In this document: piece by piece, positions 26,494 through 34,898 of the stretch | Numbering within the stretch: position 1 is the first letter of the stretch | Layout: each line of letters starts with the position of its first letter | Assembly (NCBI GenBank): GCA_026394495.1 | Contig: JAPKYE010000024.1 | Location: 1-34,898 of the forward strand | Reading direction: 5' to 3' | Source of the DNA: Methanobacteriota archaeon | Lineage (GTDB): Archaea; Thermoplasmatota; E2; DHVEG-1 | DNA length: 34,898 nt | The notes under the pieces: model-generated | The model's database searches: none | Seen by the model: the letters and a program-made list of their open reading frames with translations, nothing else | What the model was told of the DNA's origin: nothing | Position numbers and translations under genes: made by a program

Positions 26494-28040
26494 TTGATCT
26501 GAGCATGGTGCCGTCCAACCCCGGGTGTTACCTGTTTCGTGATACCAAAAAAAATATTATTTATGTGGGGAAGGCTAAGAACCTAAGAAAACGTGTTGGT
26601 AGTTATTTTCAGAAGCAGCCGATGGATCCGAAAACAACCCAGCTGGTTTCATGTATTGATGTGGTTGAGTATATCGCCACAGACAATGAGCTAGAAGCGT
26701 TTATCCTTGAGAACACGTTGATTAAGAAGCATCAGCCGAAATACAACATTGATTTGAAGGATGCGAAAACCTATGCGTATATTTTGTTGACGGATGAACA
26801 ATTTCCGCGTCTTCTGATCGCTCGGAAGAAAACCGGTGAGGGGACGTTTTTTGGTCCGTTTGTTTCTGGCATTGAACGTGATTATATTCTTGATGCGTTG
26901 AGGACGTCGTTTATGCTGCGGACGTGTAATAAAATGCCTAAGCGGCCGTGTCTACGGTATCATATTTCATTGTGTGATGCACCCTGCGTTGGTTTTGTTT
27001 CCCAGTCTGAATACAATGAAAAAATCCAGAAGATCGAGATGATTCTTTTGGGTAAAACCAAGGAGCTTCTCGGTAAACTAGATGCTGAGATGAAACAATA
27101 TGCGTTTGCTGAGGAGTTTGAGCAGGCGTTGCATGTTCGTAAGCAAAAAGAGGCGATTGAGTATTTGCATGAGCGGCAGAATATGGCTCGTCCGCAGTGG
27201 TACGACGAAGACGTGATTAATTTTCTAATACATGATAATTCCGTGTATTTGATGTTGTTTAATATTTATAAGGGGATGTTGACGAATAAAAACGAGTTTG
27301 TATTTCCGTATCAGAATGATTTTTTTGAGGAGTTTATCGTGCAGTATTACTCAGAGAATCCTGTGCCCGCTGATCTTATTGTGCCGTTTAGGTTTTCTGA
27401 TGCGTTGAAGGTCTTTCTCTCTGAGAAGAAACATAAAAAGGTGCATGTGACGGTTCCGCAGAAAGGACCCAAGAAACAATTACTTGATTTGGTATTGAAA
27501 AACATTGAATTAGCATTTTTTGGTGATGCGGTGAAGGTAGAAGAGCTACAGAAAAAGCTCAACCTGCAGGAGTCACCCAGTGTGATTGAGTGTTTTGATA
27601 TTTCTCATATTTCGGGGACGTCGACGGTCGGCTCCATGGTGCAGTTTAGAAATGGTAAACCTGATAAAAGCAATTATCGTCGTTTTAAGATTCGGACGGT
27701 TGATGGCGTTGATGATGTTGCGGGTGTCGCTGAGGTGGTGCGAAGAAGGTATACCCGTCTGCGGCAGGAGAACACTTCATTGCCTAATTTGATTGTTATT
27801 GATGGCGGGCGTGGTCAGCTGAATAGTGCTCTTCATGAGCTGCAGAAGCTAGGTCTAGGTATCCCGGTGATTTCGCTAGCAAAACAGTTTGAGGAGATTT
27901 ATATCCCTGGTAATCCTTTGCCGGTTCGTCTTGATCGTAAAGATAAAGCGTTGTTGTTTCTTATGGAGATCCGCGATGAGGCGCATCGTTTCGCGATTCA
28001 GTATAATCGTTTGTTAAGGAAGAAGAAATTGATAGCATGA
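26490..28040 (+). CDS. uvrC: Excinuclease ABC subunit C lacking the C-terminal HhH region
   Basis: GIY-YIG PGCYLFRDTKKNIIYVGKAKNLRKRVGSYF; UVR-like region; IECFDISHISGTSTVGSMVQFRNGKPDKSNYRRFKI; VIDGGRGQLNSA. Ends RDEAHRFAIQYNRLLRKKKLIA. Confidence 0.93.
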   Translation: MIDLSMVPSNPGCYLFRDTKKNIIYVGKAKNLRKRVGSYFQKQPMDPKTTQLVSCIDVVEYIATDNELEAFILENTLIKKHQPKYNIDLKDAKTYAYILLTDEQFPRLLIARKKTGEGTFFGPFVSGIERDYILDALRTSFMLRTCNKMPKRPCLRYHISLCDAPCVGFVSQSEYNEKIQKIEMILLGKTKELLGKLDAEMKQYAFAEEFEQALHVRKQKEAIEYLHERQNMARPQWYDEDVINFLIHDNSVYLMLFNIYKGMLTNKNEFVFPYQNDFFEEFIVQYYSENPVPADLIVPFRFSDALKVFLSEKKHKKVHVTVPQKGPKKQLLDLVLKNIELAFFGDAVKVEELQKKLNLQESPSVIECFDISHISGTSTVGSMVQFRNGKPDKSNYRRFKIRTVDGVDDVAGVAEVVRRRYTRLRQENTSLPNLIVIDGGRGQLNSALHELQKLGLGIPVISLAKQFEEIYIPGNPLPVRLDRKDKALLFLMEIRDEAHRFAIQYNRLLRKKKLIA

Positions 28041-29968
28041 ATGCGTTTAAGTTAACTACGAATATGACGCCGAAGGGCTCTCAGCCTGAGGCGATACGTC
28101 AATTGGTCAGTGGTATTCAGAAGAATTATCGTTATCAAACTCTCCTTGGGGTTACGGGAAGTGGCAAAACTTTTTCCCTTGCGAACGTAATTAATCAGGT
28201 TCAGCGGCCTGCATTGGTTATTGCTCATAATAAGACGCTTGCTGCGCAGCTTTATAGTGAGTTTAAAGAATTTTTCCCAGAGAACCATGTGGAGTATTTT
28301 GTCTCGTATTATGATTATTATCAGCCTGAGTCCTATATCCCGCAACGTGATTTGTATATTGAGAAAGATGCGGATGTGAACCCGAAGATTGAGCAGATGC
28401 GTCTTGCTGCGACCGCGTCGTTGTTGTCGGCTCGTGATGTTATTGTGGTTGCTTCGGTCTCATGTATTTACAGTGTGGGAAATCCCAAAGATTATCTGGG
28501 TATGAGTTTTGAAATCCGCAAAGGGATGCAGCTTGTGCGCAATGATCTTCTTCATATGCTTTTGGATATTCAGTATGAGCGCAATGATCTTGATCTTCAG
28601 CCTGGGCGTTTTCGTGTGAAAGGCGATACGGTTGATGTAGTCCCTGGGTATTATCAGAATATTTTACGATTTGAGTTGTGTGGTGATCGTGTTGAGCAGG
28701 TCAAGGAGATCGACAAGATCACCGGTGAGACGCTGGATATACTTGAGTATGTGTTTGTGTACCCTGCGAAGCATTTCGTGATCCCTGAAGAGAGTAAGAA
28801 ACGTGCGATAAAATCGATTAAGCTGGAGTTGGAGGAGCGGCTGCCGCAGTTGGGTATGTTGGAGGCGCATCGTCTGAAACAGCGGACGCTCTATGACCTG
28901 GAGATGATTGAGGAGACTGGGTCGTGTAAAGGGATTGAGAATTATTCTGCGCATTTTGATGGTCGGAAGTCTGGTGAGAAGCCGTATTGTCTGATCGATT
29001 ATTTTCCCAGTGATTTTCTTATATTTATTGATGAGAGTCATCGCACGGTTCCGCAGGTTCGTGGGATGGAGCATGGTGATTTTACTCGCAAGAAGTCGTT
29101 GATTGATTATGGTTTTCGTCTGCCGAGTGCGTATGATAATCGGCCGTTGAAGTTTTTTGAGTTTGAGCAGTTGATGCGATCTGTCGTGTTTGTTTCTGCG
29201 ACGCCTGCTGAGTATGAGTTGGGCCGGTCGCAGCAGGTTGCGGAGCAGATTATCCGTCCGACTGGTCTGGTTGATCCGCCCGTCGAGGTTCGTGGTACAC
29301 GTGGTCAGATTGATGATCTTATTTCTGAGATTTTGTCGACGGTGAAGCGTAAAGATCGTGTGTTGGTGACGACGTTGACGAAGCGTCTTGCTGAGGAGCT
29401 ATCTGAGTATCTTGCGGCAAAGAAGATCAAAACCCGGTATCTGCATTCTGAGATTGATACACTTGAGCGCTCTGAGATTATTCGGGAGCTTCGCCTTGGT
29501 GTGTTTGATGTGCTTGTGGGGATTAATTTGTTGCGTGAGGGTATTGATATCCCTGAGATAGGGTTCATTGGTATTCTTGATGCGGACAAAGAGGGTTTTT
29601 TGCGTGATGCGAGTAGTCTTATTCAGATTATTGGTCGTGCTGCGCGTAATGTGAACTCCCGGGTTGTATTGTATGCTGATGTGTTGACGGATTCGATTCG
29701 AAAAGCATTGGATGAGACGAATCGGCGGCGTAGTATTCAGCTGGAGTATAATAAAAAACATGGGATTATCCCGACGACGATTATTAAACCGGTTAAGGAA
29801 AAGGTTGTGGAGATCACGGATACGAAGTATATCCCAAAGGCTGATATTCCTGCGTTGATTGTGAATGTGGAGCTTGAGATGAGGGCTGCTGCAGATAATC
29901 TTGATTTTGAAAAAGCGATTATGCTACGGGATAGGGTTAATAAATTGAAGCAGACGTTAGTAAAATAG
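28037..29968 (+). CDS. uvrB: Excinuclease ABC subunit B
   Basis: LLGVTGSGKTFSLANVI, DYYQPESYIPQRDLYIEKDADVN, IDESHRTVPQ, LREGIDIPEIG, QIIGRAARN, and a C-terminal UVR motif. Stop is TAG. Confidence 0.95.
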   Translation: MNAFKLTTNMTPKGSQPEAIRQLVSGIQKNYRYQTLLGVTGSGKTFSLANVINQVQRPALVIAHNKTLAAQLYSEFKEFFPENHVEYFVSYYDYYQPESYIPQRDLYIEKDADVNPKIEQMRLAATASLLSARDVIVVASVSCIYSVGNPKDYLGMSFEIRKGMQLVRNDLLHMLLDIQYERNDLDLQPGRFRVKGDTVDVVPGYYQNILRFELCGDRVEQVKEIDKITGETLDILEYVFVYPAKHFVIPEESKKRAIKSIKLELEERLPQLGMLEAHRLKQRTLYDLEMIEETGSCKGIENYSAHFDGRKSGEKPYCLIDYFPSDFLIFIDESHRTVPQVRGMEHGDFTRKKSLIDYGFRLPSAYDNRPLKFFEFEQLMRSVVFVSATPAEYELGRSQQVAEQIIRPTGLVDPPVEVRGTRGQIDDLISEILSTVKRKDRVLVTTLTKRLAEELSEYLAAKKIKTRYLHSEIDTLERSEIIRELRLGVFDVLVGINLLREGIDIPEIGFIGILDADKEGFLRDASSLIQIIGRAARNVNSRVVLYADVLTDSIRKALDETNRRRSIQLEYNKKHGIIPTTIIKPVKEKVVEITDTKYIPKADIPALIVNVELEMRAAADNLDFEKAIMLRDRVNKLKQTLVK

Positions 29969-29997
29969 ATATCTCTGATACATGTTTATAGGTCATT

Positions 29998-30342
29998 GTG
30001 GAGTATGATTTTAATATGGGTGAATCTCAGAAGAATAAGCAAGAGTTTTCAGATGTAAAAACACAGTTGATTAACTTGGAAAACGGAAAAGCATTCGGGA
30101 TAATAATTGCGATGCCGGTTGCACCGATTGTTCTTATCAAAGCACGACAAGGGTATGTGATGTGTGGGTATCTGAACATGGCAACAGCAAATAAACTTGG
30201 GGACATTGCAGGGAAAGTCTCTGGTGTGAAAACATTTGAAGATGTGTTAAATGCAAACATCGTCGAGGTATCGGAAAAGGCAAAGACCATGGGGCTTTCA
30301 GAGGGGATGAATGCAAGAATGTTTCTCAACAAACTCATGTAA
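29998..30342 (+). CDS. DUF1805 (YunC-like) family protein
   Basis: ENGKAFGIIIAMPVAPIVLIKARQGYVMCGYLNMATANKLGDIAGKVSGVKTFEDVLNANI. Confidence 0.7.
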   Translation: MEYDFNMGESQKNKQEFSDVKTQLINLENGKAFGIIIAMPVAPIVLIKARQGYVMCGYLNMATANKLGDIAGKVSGVKTFEDVLNANIVEVSEKAKTMGLSEGMNARMFLNKLM

Positions 30343-30355
30343 ATAGGTGAATTGT

Positions 30356-31564
30356 ATGTTGACAATCAAGGATGTCAAAGAAGCATATGTGGTTCTCAAA
30401 CCAGTTGTGCATCATACTGCTCTTGAGTATTCGAGAACATTTTCTGAAATCACGAAGTCGCAGGTGTATCTGAAGCTTGAGAACCTGCAGAAAACCGGGT
30501 CGTTTAAGATCCGTGGGGCCTACAACACAATCTTTCATTTGAGTAAGGAGGACAAAAAACGTGGTGTAATCTGTGCATCAGCAGGGAATCATGCTCAAGG
30601 TGTTGCGTATGCAGCGACGTTGCTTGGTGTGAAATGCACGGTGTTTATGCCTATTTATACGCCGCCTGCGAAGATCCTTGCGACAAAAGGGTATGGTGCA
30701 GAGGTTGTTCTTGAGGGTGCAACGTATGATGATGCGGCATTGGCTGCGGCTGAGTACGCAAAAAAACATAATCTGATGTTTATCCATGCGTTCAACAATG
30801 AACAAGTAATCGCTGGTCAGGGGACTATTGGTCTTGAGATATTTGAGGATTTACCCGCTGTTGATGTGGTTCTTGTCCCTATTGGCGGTGGTGGGTTGAT
30901 CTCTGGTATCGCACTTGCGTTAAAAACATTAAAACCTCAAGTAAAAATAATTGGTGTTGAGGCTGAGGGTGCGCAATCGATGAAGCAGTCTCTTGAGAAG
31001 GATGTGATTGTGCCGTTGAAATCTGTTGCGACGATTGCTGATGGTATCGCGGTGAAGACTCCAAAGGATCTTACGTTTGCTCTTGCGAAACAATATGTTG
31101 ATGAGGTTGTGACGGTCAACGACGATGAGACCGCCCATGCATTGTATCTGTTGCTTCAGCGATCAAAACTTGTGGTAGAACCTGCTGGTGCGGTGTCACT
31201 TGCTGCATTGTTGAGTAAAAAGGTGTCGTGTTCAAAACAGAATGTTGTCTGTGTTCTCAGTGGTGGTAACGCAAATCTCTCTTTGCTTGAGCAGGTGATT
31301 GAACGCGGCATGCTCAATGAAATGTTGATGGTGAAAATCGCAATCACTGTTCTTGATAAACCAAAAATGCTTAAAGAAATCCTTGGTGTTCTTGCGAATC
31401 TTGGGGCGAATATTCAATCCATTGTCCATGATCGTTGTACGACTGCGGTGCCGATCGGGTACGTAAAAATCGTAATTACGTTTCATACATTGGGCAAAGA
31501 GCAAATCGATGTCATTAAACACGAGCTGGATAAGAAGCATCTTGAGTATCAGCTTCTTAATTAG
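30356..31564 (+). CDS. ilvA: Threonine dehydratase (PLP-dependent) with C-terminal ACT-like domain
   Basis: KLENLQKTGSFKIRGAYN (PLP Lys), SAGNHAQGVAYAA, PIGGGGLISGIA, VVEPAGAVSLAAL, VLSGGN. ATG 30356 follows aggtga; the track start is GTG 30347. Stop is TAG. Confidence 0.92.
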   Translation: MLTIKDVKEAYVVLKPVVHHTALEYSRTFSEITKSQVYLKLENLQKTGSFKIRGAYNTIFHLSKEDKKRGVICASAGNHAQGVAYAATLLGVKCTVFMPIYTPPAKILATKGYGAEVVLEGATYDDAALAAAEYAKKHNLMFIHAFNNEQVIAGQGTIGLEIFEDLPAVDVVLVPIGGGGLISGIALALKTLKPQVKIIGVEAEGAQSMKQSLEKDVIVPLKSVATIADGIAVKTPKDLTFALAKQYVDEVVTVNDDETAHALYLLLQRSKLVVEPAGAVSLAALLSKKVSCSKQNVVCVLSGGNANLSLLEQVIERGMLNEMLMVKIAITVLDKPKMLKEILGVLANLGANIQSIVHDRCTTAVPIGYVKIVITFHTLGKEQIDVIKHELDKKHLEYQLLN

Positions 31565-34313
31565 TGGTTATCGCAGATGTACTCTGTTCGTCTGTATGTT
31601 TTTCGTTTTTCTTTTTCAGGGTTCTTTTTTGTATGAATTCAACAATACATCTGAATGCTGATGTGAGCAACGCAAAACCGATGATGATCAGCCATATCGT
31701 TGGGTCTGTAATTGGTTTTGTGCTAAAGATGGTATTGAAAATAGGGATGTATGTAATTGCAATTATCATAAAAATTGTTATGACAAGGAATGTTTTAAGC
31801 ATTTTATTTGGTGCCTTGAATTTCTGTATAAGTCCTCCTTCGCGTAGCATGAAGACGTAGATCTGTGGTGAGAGAAGCGTGATGAGAAAAGCGCTTGTTC
31901 CTGCTAGAAGCATATCTTTATTTGAAAGTGTATAAACGGTGAAGTATCCAAGAGTAATCGCAAGACCAAAAATGATGCCGTCGACGATCATCTGGATTCG
32001 GTTGCGTTTGTTGATAATGGGTTCTGATAGGTTTGATGGTTTCTGTTTCATGATGCTTTCATCTGAGGGATCGGTACTCACAGCAATTGCTGGGAAGCTT
32101 TCCATGATCACGTTTGACCATAGAATCTGAAGGGCTGTAAGCAATTGAAACGCTGTGACAGGCTGAACAATCCACGATAGTATCGGGGTGATTAATAATC
32201 CTGTGACTTTACCTAGGTTGTTTGTGATAAGATAGCGTATGAGTGTTTTTAGATTCCTATAAACCGTTCGGCCTTCTTTTATCCCTTTGATGATTGTTGA
32301 GAAATCATCCTCTGTTAAAATCACGTCTGCTGCTTCTTGAGCTACTTGGGATCCTGCGCGTCCCATGGCGATGCCTACATCCGCTTTTTTTAAGGCGGGT
32401 GCATCGTTGACGCCGTCACCAGTCATTGCGACGATGTGTCCGTTTTCTTTTAGTTTTCCTACGATTCTAAGTTTATCAAGAGGTGCTACGCGGGAGTATA
32501 CACGAATGTTTTCAACATCTCTACTAAATTCCTCTTCAGTAAGTTGTTCGAGTTCTTTTCCTTCGATTGCTTGGGATATGTCTGAGGCGATGCCGACATG
32601 TTCAGCGATGGAGAACCCGGTTTTTTTACTGTCTCCGGTGATCATGACGACGTTAATATGGGCATCTTTTGTTTCTTGTATGGTGTGTTTCACTTCGTCT
32701 TTTGGTGGGTCGTAGATAACAGTTGCTCCAAGAAAAGTGAATCCTTGCATATTTTTTTGATCTATTGTATGTTGTTCTGTTGTTGTTTTCTTTTTTGCAA
32801 AACCGATAAGGCGGAATCCTTTTTCTGAGCGGGTCCCAAGTTCTTTTTTTATTATTTCTTTTTGACCTTCGTTAAAATGTGTGGTGGTTTTATTTGCGTA
32901 TACAGTGTCGCACATGTCCAGGATTTTTCCTGGTGCTCCTTTGGCAAAGATAGTGTGTTCATTTTTTGCATCGGTGATTACTGCAGCTGAAAACATGAAA
33001 TCAGATGAAAACGGGATTGTATCGTGAACATGATATGTGTGGAATTGTTGTGGTTTGAATCCTGTGATAATCCCTGCTTTGATGAGGGATGTTTCTGTGG
33101 GGTCTCCCATTTCTTTTTCTATGTTTCCATCTTTTTCAATGACGTGTGCGGTTGAGCATTTCACCGCGGTGAGAAATATATCATGAAACACCTCGGATTC
33201 GCCTTCCGCGATAAGAGTGAATATATCACTAGTGTTATGAAATTTGTTTCCAATGAAATATTCTTTTACGGTCATATTATGTTGCGTAATCGTCCCTGTT
33301 TTATCGGTACAAATATAATCGACATTTCCCAATGTTTCAACCGAAGAAATTTTTTTAATAATCACAGAATTCTTTGCAAGGCGTTCAATCGCTAGTGATA
33401 ATGCAATGGTGATTGATGCAGGTAGTCCTTCAGGGAAAACCGCAACCATGATGCTTACCGCAATAAGGAATACGTTGAAGATTTGTTCTTGAGTGATGGC
33501 TTCAGGCTGTTGCGTGAGCTGCAAAAAGGAAACAAGCCCAACAAGAACCGCTGCAGTGACCGCTAAAATCAGGAGGAATTTTATCTCTTTTTTCATTTTC
33601 TTCTGAAGTGGTGTTTTTTCGTCTTCTTCGTCCTGGATTTTTTCTGCGATTTTCCCCATCTCAGTATGAACACCAATGTTTATGACGAGTGCTTTACCAA
33701 CACCATCAAGGATTTTACTACCGGTAAATGCAATGTTTTTCATTTCGTAGAGTTTCAGATCAGATCCCTTTAACGTTTCAACGATTTTTTTTATAGGTTC
33801 GCTTTCTCCAGTGAGATGAGCTTCATCTACTAAGAGGTTTTTTGCTTCAATAATTCGTGCGTCTGCAGGAACAATATCCCCTGCTTCAAAAAGTACGATG
33901 TCTCCGGGAACAAGAAATCGGGATGCAATCACATCGATGTTTCCATTGCGAATAACTTTACATTGTGGAGAAAGCATTTTTTTTAGTGCTTCTACTTCTT
34001 TTTCTGCTTTTCTATCTTGAATTATTCCAATGATTGTGTTGATGATGACAACACCGATGATTACCGCTGCTTCAAGATGATCCCCGATGATAAATGAGAG
34101 GATTGAAGCGATAATAAGGATAAAAGCCATCGGTTCAATGAGTGCTTTAATGATTTTTTTAAGAAGTGTTTCTTTTCTTTTTTCAGGTATTTCATTAAAC
34201 CCATATGTTTTTCGTAGCTGTTCTTCTTGTACGTTTGTGAGTCCTTGATGTGACGATGCTAGTTTTATTAGAGAATTTTCAGTGTCAATACTAGTAAATT
34301 CGCTTAGTTCCAT
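31557..34313 (-). CDS. P2-type cation-transporting ATPase (Ca2+/Na+ class)
   Basis: LTGESEPI, FPEGLPASITIALSLAIERLA, CTDKTGTITQHNMTVKEY, MTGDGVNDAPALKKADVGIAMG. Confidence 0.93.
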   Translation of the reverse strand: MELSEFTSIDTENSLIKLASSHQGLTNVQEEQLRKTYGFNEIPEKRKETLLKKIIKALIEPMAFILIIASILSFIIGDHLEAAVIIGVVIINTIIGIIQDRKAEKEVEALKKMLSPQCKVIRNGNIDVIASRFLVPGDIVLFEAGDIVPADARIIEAKNLLVDEAHLTGESEPIKKIVETLKGSDLKLYEMKNIAFTGSKILDGVGKALVINIGVHTEMGKIAEKIQDEEDEKTPLQKKMKKEIKFLLILAVTAAVLVGLVSFLQLTQQPEAITQEQIFNVFLIAVSIMVAVFPEGLPASITIALSLAIERLAKNSVIIKKISSVETLGNVDYICTDKTGTITQHNMTVKEYFIGNKFHNTSDIFTLIAEGESEVFHDIFLTAVKCSTAHVIEKDGNIEKEMGDPTETSLIKAGIITGFKPQQFHTYHVHDTIPFSSDFMFSAAVITDAKNEHTIFAKGAPGKILDMCDTVYANKTTTHFNEGQKEIIKKELGTRSEKGFRLIGFAKKKTTTEQHTIDQKNMQGFTFLGATVIYDPPKDEVKHTIQETKDAHINVVMITGDSKKTGFSIAEHVGIASDISQAIEGKELEQLTEEEFSRDVENIRVYSRVAPLDKLRIVGKLKENGHIVAMTGDGVNDAPALKKADVGIAMGRAGSQVAQEAADVILTEDDFSTIIKGIKEGRTVYRNLKTLIRYLITNNLGKVTGLLITPILSWIVQPVTAFQLLTALQILWSNVIMESFPAIAVSTDPSDESIMKQKPSNLSEPIINKRNRIQMIVDGIIFGLAITLGYFTVYTLSNKDMLLAGTSAFLITLLSPQIYVFMLREGGLIQKFKAPNKMLKTFLVITIFMIIAITYIPIFNTIFSTKPITDPTIWLIIIGFALLTSAFRCIVEFIQKRTLKKKNEKHTDEQSTSAITTN

Positions 34314-34392
34314 TTTACATCAATCCTATTTTTACTGGAGAACCAATGTAGGTGAACGTATAACTTGTTTTTAACTTTTTTAACCATCACAA

Positions 34393-34403
34393 TCTATATA
34401 AGT
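34393..34403 (+). promoter_or_regulatory. Candidate archaeal TATA box for the 34438 gene
   Basis: tctatataagt about 35 nt upstream of ATG 34438, with Shine-Dalgarno gaggatga between. By-eye motif. Confidence 0.4.
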
Positions 34404-34437
34404 TTCTAATCTATATTTCTGGTTTGAGGATGAGACT

Positions 34438-34821
34438 ATGACCAATGTGATAGCAGAATTTAGTAGAGGCGCAGATAAGATATGGAAATTGCTCAATGCT
34501 CAAGGCCCTATTTCAGAGACAACCTTGATGAATATGACAATGCTCAACGAGCAGATGTTCTACGGTGCTATTGGGTGGCTCGCTCGAGAAAATAAAGTCA
34601 ATAGAAACGGGCATGTGTACAAGCTTGGGCCAACTAATCTCACCGATAAAATCGGGACAGATGCCGGAAAGATATGGGGTCTGCTTACGACTTTAAAAGA
34701 AGCAGATATGAATGCAATCGCGAAACTCTCACAGGTCAATGATGCAGATGCATATTCTGCTCTTGGATGGCTTGCATGTGAGCAAAAAATAGATGCGAAA
34801 AGCATGATTGTTCTGAAATAA
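34438..34821 (+). CDS. Tandem winged-helix protein (DUF2582-like)
   Basis: Two similar halves: GADKIWKLLNAQGPISETTLMNMTMLNEQMFYGAIGWLARENKV and DAGKIWGLLTTLKEADMNAIAKLSQVNDADAYSALGWLACEQKI. Confidence 0.75.
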   Translation: MTNVIAEFSRGADKIWKLLNAQGPISETTLMNMTMLNEQMFYGAIGWLARENKVNRNGHVYKLGPTNLTDKIGTDAGKIWGLLTTLKEADMNAIAKLSQVNDADAYSALGWLACEQKIDAKSMIVLK

Positions 34822-34827
34822 AAGATT

Positions 34828-34860
34828 TTTTCCTTATCTTTTTTTATCTTCTTTTTTTCT
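34828..34860 (+). terminator. T-rich tract, putative archaeal terminator
   Basis: ttttttccttatctttttttatcttctttttttct immediately after the 34438 gene. Archaeal transcription commonly terminates at U-rich tracts. Confidence 0.35.
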
Positions 34861-34898
34861 TTGAATACACATTTTTTTTAAAAGATTTGTTTTTAAAA

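Overview
The window looks like one chromosomal segment of a mesophilic, Thermoplasmatota- or Euryarchaeota-like archaeon. That assignment is inferred from a tRNA-splicing endonuclease, an AsnRS-like archaeal asparagine synthetase, a COG1750-type Lon-like protease, a DUF2582 winged-helix protein, and UvrABC plus two-subunit pyruvate carboxylase. Coding density is high and most genes are housekeeping: pycB-pycA-birA, a compact uvrA-uvrC-uvrB operon, endA, a MutY-like glycosylase, an MBL hydrolase, a glyoxylate-reductase-like dehydrogenase, an Lrp/AsnC regulator divergent from the asparagine synthetase, panE with a ThiI-like gene, threonine dehydratase and a P-type ATPase. Several secreted surface proteins are also present (NosD/beta-helix, PKD, dockerin, CARDB, a metzincin-like protease). 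I found no CRISPR array, tRNA/rRNA gene or transposon. The most interesting signals are: (i) a biotin ligase gene interrupted by a single in-frame TAG at a normally sense position; (ii) a secreted beta-helix gene interrupted by TGA where paralogs have Gly; (iii) a secreted GATase-like protein whose apparent start is ATT behind a strong Shine-Dalgarno, adding a signal peptide missing from the ORF track; (iv) these three lesions are all explainable as G-to-T changes, and the window also encodes a MutY-like enzyme lacking the 4Fe-4S cysteines and a NUDIX-like domain; (v) a ThiI homolog with a destroyed PP-loop; (vi) a UvrC without the C-terminal HhH region; (vii) an unannotated 49-aa small ORF with a CxxCxxCxxxC ferredoxin-like motif. 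No clearly new defence or mobile system was seen. All family assignments come from reading motifs by eye; no searches were run.
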